Shown here piece by piece: positions 7,443 through 8,920 of a stretch of DNA of 8,920 nt. Every line of letters begins with the position of its first letter. Position 1 is the stretch's first letter. The stretch is from an uncultured Clostridia bacterium. Lineage in GTDB: Bacteria > Bacillota_A > Clostridia > TANB77 > CAG-508. The position numbers and the translations under genes are program-made. The stretch spans positions 1 to 8,920 of the forward strand of contig CANQZT010000057.1 of the NCBI GenBank assembly GCA_947628335.1. Reading direction: 5' to 3'. The notes under the pieces were generated by a model. That model saw only the letters and a program-made list of their open reading frames with translations, made no database searches and was not told the DNA's origin.

Positions 7443-7862
7443 TTAACTCACATAATTTTGTACTTTATATGCAACATCTCTCCAAAGAATCATTGCCCAA
7501 ATTCCTGCAAAGAATATTATAACCCATGCTAAAATTGTCATAGCATAAATTGAGAATCCTAATGCATAACTAATTAAACGTATTAAATCCTTATGTACTG
7601 CCTTTAGACCCTCTTCTAAGGTATTCGTTCTCACTTGCATTAATTCTTCAATTGGAACATCATAAATATCTGATATTTTATACATTTGATCTAAATCTGG
7701 AAATTCTAAATCATGTTCCCATTTTCTAACGTTTTTATTCGCAATTCCATTCATGTTAGCTTTTTCTACAAATTCATCTATTGTCCACCCTTTTTTATAT
7801 CTTAAATCATATAAATATGCTCCAAAATCATTTTCTAATAATTTTTCTTTAAATCTTTTCAT
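7443..7862 (-). CDS. XRE-type helix-turn-helix protein with C-terminal membrane segment
   Basis: This 139-residue protein has an N-terminal XRE/Cro-like helix-turn-helix (about 15-75): LRYKKGWTIDEFVEKANMN gives the first helices, KNVRKWEHDLEFPDLDQM the recognition helix and turn, and YDVPIEELM the closing helix. A linker (77-95) leads to a long hydrophobic stretch, about 96-127, wide enough for one long or two short membrane spans. A short polar tail ends the protein. It is likely a DNA-binding protein anchored in the membrane; its ligand and operator are not visible. The ATG follows AAGGAG at 5 bases, and that site overlaps the rqcP stop. It lies 9 bases after rqcP and 18 before dnaE, so all three are probably cotranscribed. 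I do not recognise a named orthologue. Confidence 0.85.
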   Translation of the reverse strand: MKRFKEKLLENDFGAYLYDLRYKKGWTIDEFVEKANMNGIANKNVRKWEHDLEFPDLDQMYKISDIYDVPIEELMQVRTNTLEEGLKAVHKDLIRLISYALGFSIYAMTILAWVIIFFAGIWAMILWRDVAYKVQNYVS

Positions 7863-7871
7863 TTGTACTCC

Positions 7872-8108
7872 TTATAATACTTTTATAAATTCTTGTGCAT
7901 CTTTTCCCTCTACTGTTGGTATTTTTATTATTTCAAATTTTGATATTTTATCTCCAAAAGTAATTTCACAAATATCTCCTACTTTTACTTCATAACTTGG
8001 TTTTACTTGCTTTCCATTTACCATAACTCTCCCTTTATCTGCTACTTCATTTGCAACAGTTCGTCTTTTAATTACTCTTGATACTTTTAAAAATTTATCT
8101 AATCTCAT
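7872..8108 (-). CDS. rqcP: S4-domain RNA-binding protein RqcP (YabO-like)
   Basis: This 78-residue protein is almost entirely an S4 RNA-binding domain. It opens with MRLDKFLKVSRVIKRRTVAN, followed by EVADKGRVMVNGK (21-33) and the strand VKVGDICEITFG (41-52). The match in length and motif order to B. subtilis YabO/RqcP is close. RqcP binds the 50S subunit beside RqcH and helps add alanine tails to chains stalled on split ribosomes. A heat-shock Hsp15-type S4 protein is the main alternative, but that family is longer with a basic tail. The ATG has AAAGGAGAG just upstream and a good promoter behind it, making this the first gene of the rqcP-xre-dnaE cluster. Confidence 0.9.
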   Translation of the reverse strand: MRLDKFLKVSRVIKRRTVANEVADKGRVMVNGKQVKPSYEVKVGDICEITFGDKISKFEIIKIPTVEGKDAQEFIKVL

Positions 8109-8129
8109 TTTTTCTCTCCTTTTTGTTAT

Positions 8130-8158
8130 TTTATATCACATTTTGTGCAAATAGTAAA
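8130..8158 (-). promoter_or_regulatory. Probable sigma-A promoter of the rqcP-xre-dnaE operon
   Basis: On the minus strand TTTACT (8158-8153) and TATAAA (8135-8130) are separated by exactly 17 bases. The predicted start near 8123 leaves a leader of about 15 bases that carries the AAAGGAG of rqcP. It matches 4 of 6 and 5 of 6 consensus positions. Confidence 0.6.
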
Positions 8159-8381
8159 GCTAACATGCTTCATTAAAACAACAAAAACATCTTTAATTTA
8201 TTAATATATTCATACCATACATTCCGATATTTTTCAATAATTATAATAAACATAAACATTCTTTATTTCAATCTTATAACCTATTTTAAAAAAATTGTAC
8301 ACAGTATTTCTTAATTTATTAATAAAAATTATATAAAAAATAAATTAGACGCAATTATTTAAAAAATTTCTACTATAAATG
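8159..8381. other. AT-rich intergenic spacer without a recognisable gene
   Basis: This stretch separates the leftward rqcP operon from the rightward tRNA genes. It is almost wholly A and T, and no coding frame with a ribosome binding site or RNA gene is apparent. The only repeat I see is the 14-mer TTAATTTATTAATA at 8193-8206 and again at 8311-8324, which may be chance in such biased sequence. Confidence 0.6.
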
Positions 8382-8410
8382 TTGACAAACAATACAATAT
8401 TAATTATAAT
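8382..8410 (+). promoter_or_regulatory. Consensus sigma-A promoter of the tRNA-Gly genes
   Basis: TTGACA (8382-8387) and TATAAT (8405-8410), both perfect, are 17 bases apart. The predicted start near 8417-8418 is about 13 bases before the first tRNA, as expected for a strong stable-RNA promoter. A 9-base inverted repeat (8391-8399 and 8414-8422) straddles the -10 element. Confidence 0.9.
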
Positions 8411-8430
8411 AGGTATTGTATTAAATAGTT

Positions 8431-8504
<74 letters not shown>

Positions 8505-8536
8505 AGCATATATAATATTAAAATATTATAATTTTT

Positions 8537-8604
8537 ATAGTGAATAATAGAAAATGAATAATTTCTAATTTTATTTAAGAAACACATTTTTAATTATTCA
8601 CTAT
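8537..8604. repeat. Inverted repeat in the spacer between the two tRNA genes
   Basis: ATAGTGAATAAT (8537-8548) is the exact complement of ATTATTCACTAT (8593-8604), with 44 bases between. The inner TGAATAAT occurs again at 8555-8562, so the right arm could pair with either copy. It could guide processing of the precursor RNA or be a chance AT-rich pairing. Confidence 0.5.
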
Positions 8605-8618
8605 TTTTCAATTAATAT

Positions 8619-8692
<74 letters not shown>

Positions 8693-8732
8693 ACGACGTT
8701 TCTGTTCAAACTTTTATATAGAACAGATAGAT

Positions 8733-8784
8733 AAAAAATCAATCAGTAAAGTGGATGATTTTTTTAATTTGCAAAAAATCATCC
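8733..8784 (+). terminator. Overlapping AT-rich hairpins, probable terminator of the tRNA transcript
   Basis: Segment AAAAAATCAATC (8733-8744) can pair, with one bulge, with GATGATTTTTT (8754-8764), giving an A-tract/stem/T-tract layout that ends in seven T. The same right arm, as GGATGATTTTTT (8753-8764), instead pairs perfectly over 12 bases with AAAAAATCATCC (8773-8784). The first fold is the more terminator-like for rightward transcription; stem GC content is low, so strength is uncertain. Confidence 0.45.
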
Positions 8785-8821
8785 TAAATTTATAAAGTAA
8801 AAATTTAATTACAAAATCGAT

Positions 8822-8850
8822 TTGACTTTTTGAAATAATCTGTGTATAAT
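8822..8850 (+). promoter_or_regulatory. Near-consensus sigma-A promoter for an unseen downstream transcript
   Basis: TTGACT (8822-8827) and TATAAT (8845-8850) are separated by 17 bases; the start is predicted near 8857-8858. The transcript runs out of the window after about 63 bases with no plausible gene start, so it is either a long leader or a non-coding RNA. Confidence 0.8.
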
Positions 8851-8868
8851 AAATATAGGAAATGACAA

Positions 8869-8882
8869 ACCACATATGTGGT
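8869..8882. promoter_or_regulatory. 14-base perfect palindrome just downstream of the predicted start site
   Basis: ACCACATATGTGGT is its own reverse complement and lies about 12 bases after the predicted transcription start. It could be a dimeric repressor operator. A tight RNA hairpin is less likely, as a full palindrome leaves no loop without opening the centre. Confidence 0.45.
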
Positions 8883-8920
8883 CTTGCCAAGTTAAGGATT
8901 TAATAAACCATTAAGCTCAG

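Noticed and set aside
8193..8324. 14-base direct repeat TTAATTTATTAATA as a mobile-element or attachment-site scar
   Set aside because: It is pure A/T in a spacer that is almost all A/T, and nothing mobile lies between the copies.
8701..8727. TCTGTTC/GAACAGA inverted repeat after the second tRNA as terminator
   Set aside because: The stem is only 7 pairs with a 13-base loop and is not followed by a T tract; the hairpins from 8733 on fit better.
8862..8903. A 13-codon frame (MTNHICGLAKLRI) just after the rightmost promoter, as a leader peptide
   Set aside because: The ATG lies about 5 bases from the predicted transcript start and AGGA is only 1-2 bases before it, so normal initiation is unlikely.

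Overview
This is a very AT-rich window with clostridial-type genes, so the source is most likely a low-GC Firmicute, probably a spore-forming member of the Clostridia. Supporting signs are the GerW/DUF2953 sporulation pair, an OmpR/histidine-kinase pair of clostridial type, RqcP, strong AAGGAG-type ribosome binding sites, CCA-encoding tRNA-Gly genes and textbook sigma-A promoters. All protein genes read leftward; the tRNA genes and the rightmost promoter read rightward.

Right to left on the minus strand, a promoter near 8130-8158 starts a tight cluster: rqcP (S4 protein of ribosome quality control), an XRE-type helix-turn-helix protein with a C-terminal membrane segment, dnaE (replicative DNA polymerase III alpha), and an MNT nucleotidyltransferase/HEPN pair that looks like a toxin-antitoxin module. 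Gaps between these genes are 9, 18, 11 and -4 bases, so one transcript is likely. Next comes a two-component system. Its response regulator is intact, but its sensor kinase is split by a one-base frameshift exactly at the phospho-accepting histidine box. A strong intrinsic terminator (970-1002) closes this block. The last two genes, overlapping by 47 bases, are a DUF2953 (YtfI-like) membrane protein and a GerW (YtfJ-like) spore protein cut by the left edge.

The right end is non-coding for protein. About 220 bases of AT-rich spacer lead to a consensus promoter (8382-8410), then two tRNA-Gly(TCC) genes, the second with an unusual anticodon arm. Beyond them lie overlapping hairpins and a second near-consensus promoter (8822-8850). 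The transcript of that promoter starts close to a 14-base perfect palindrome and runs off the window.

No CRISPR array, insertion sequence or phage gene is visible. The nearest things to an accessory system are the MNT-HEPN pair wired behind dnaE and the membrane-anchored XRE protein in the same operon.
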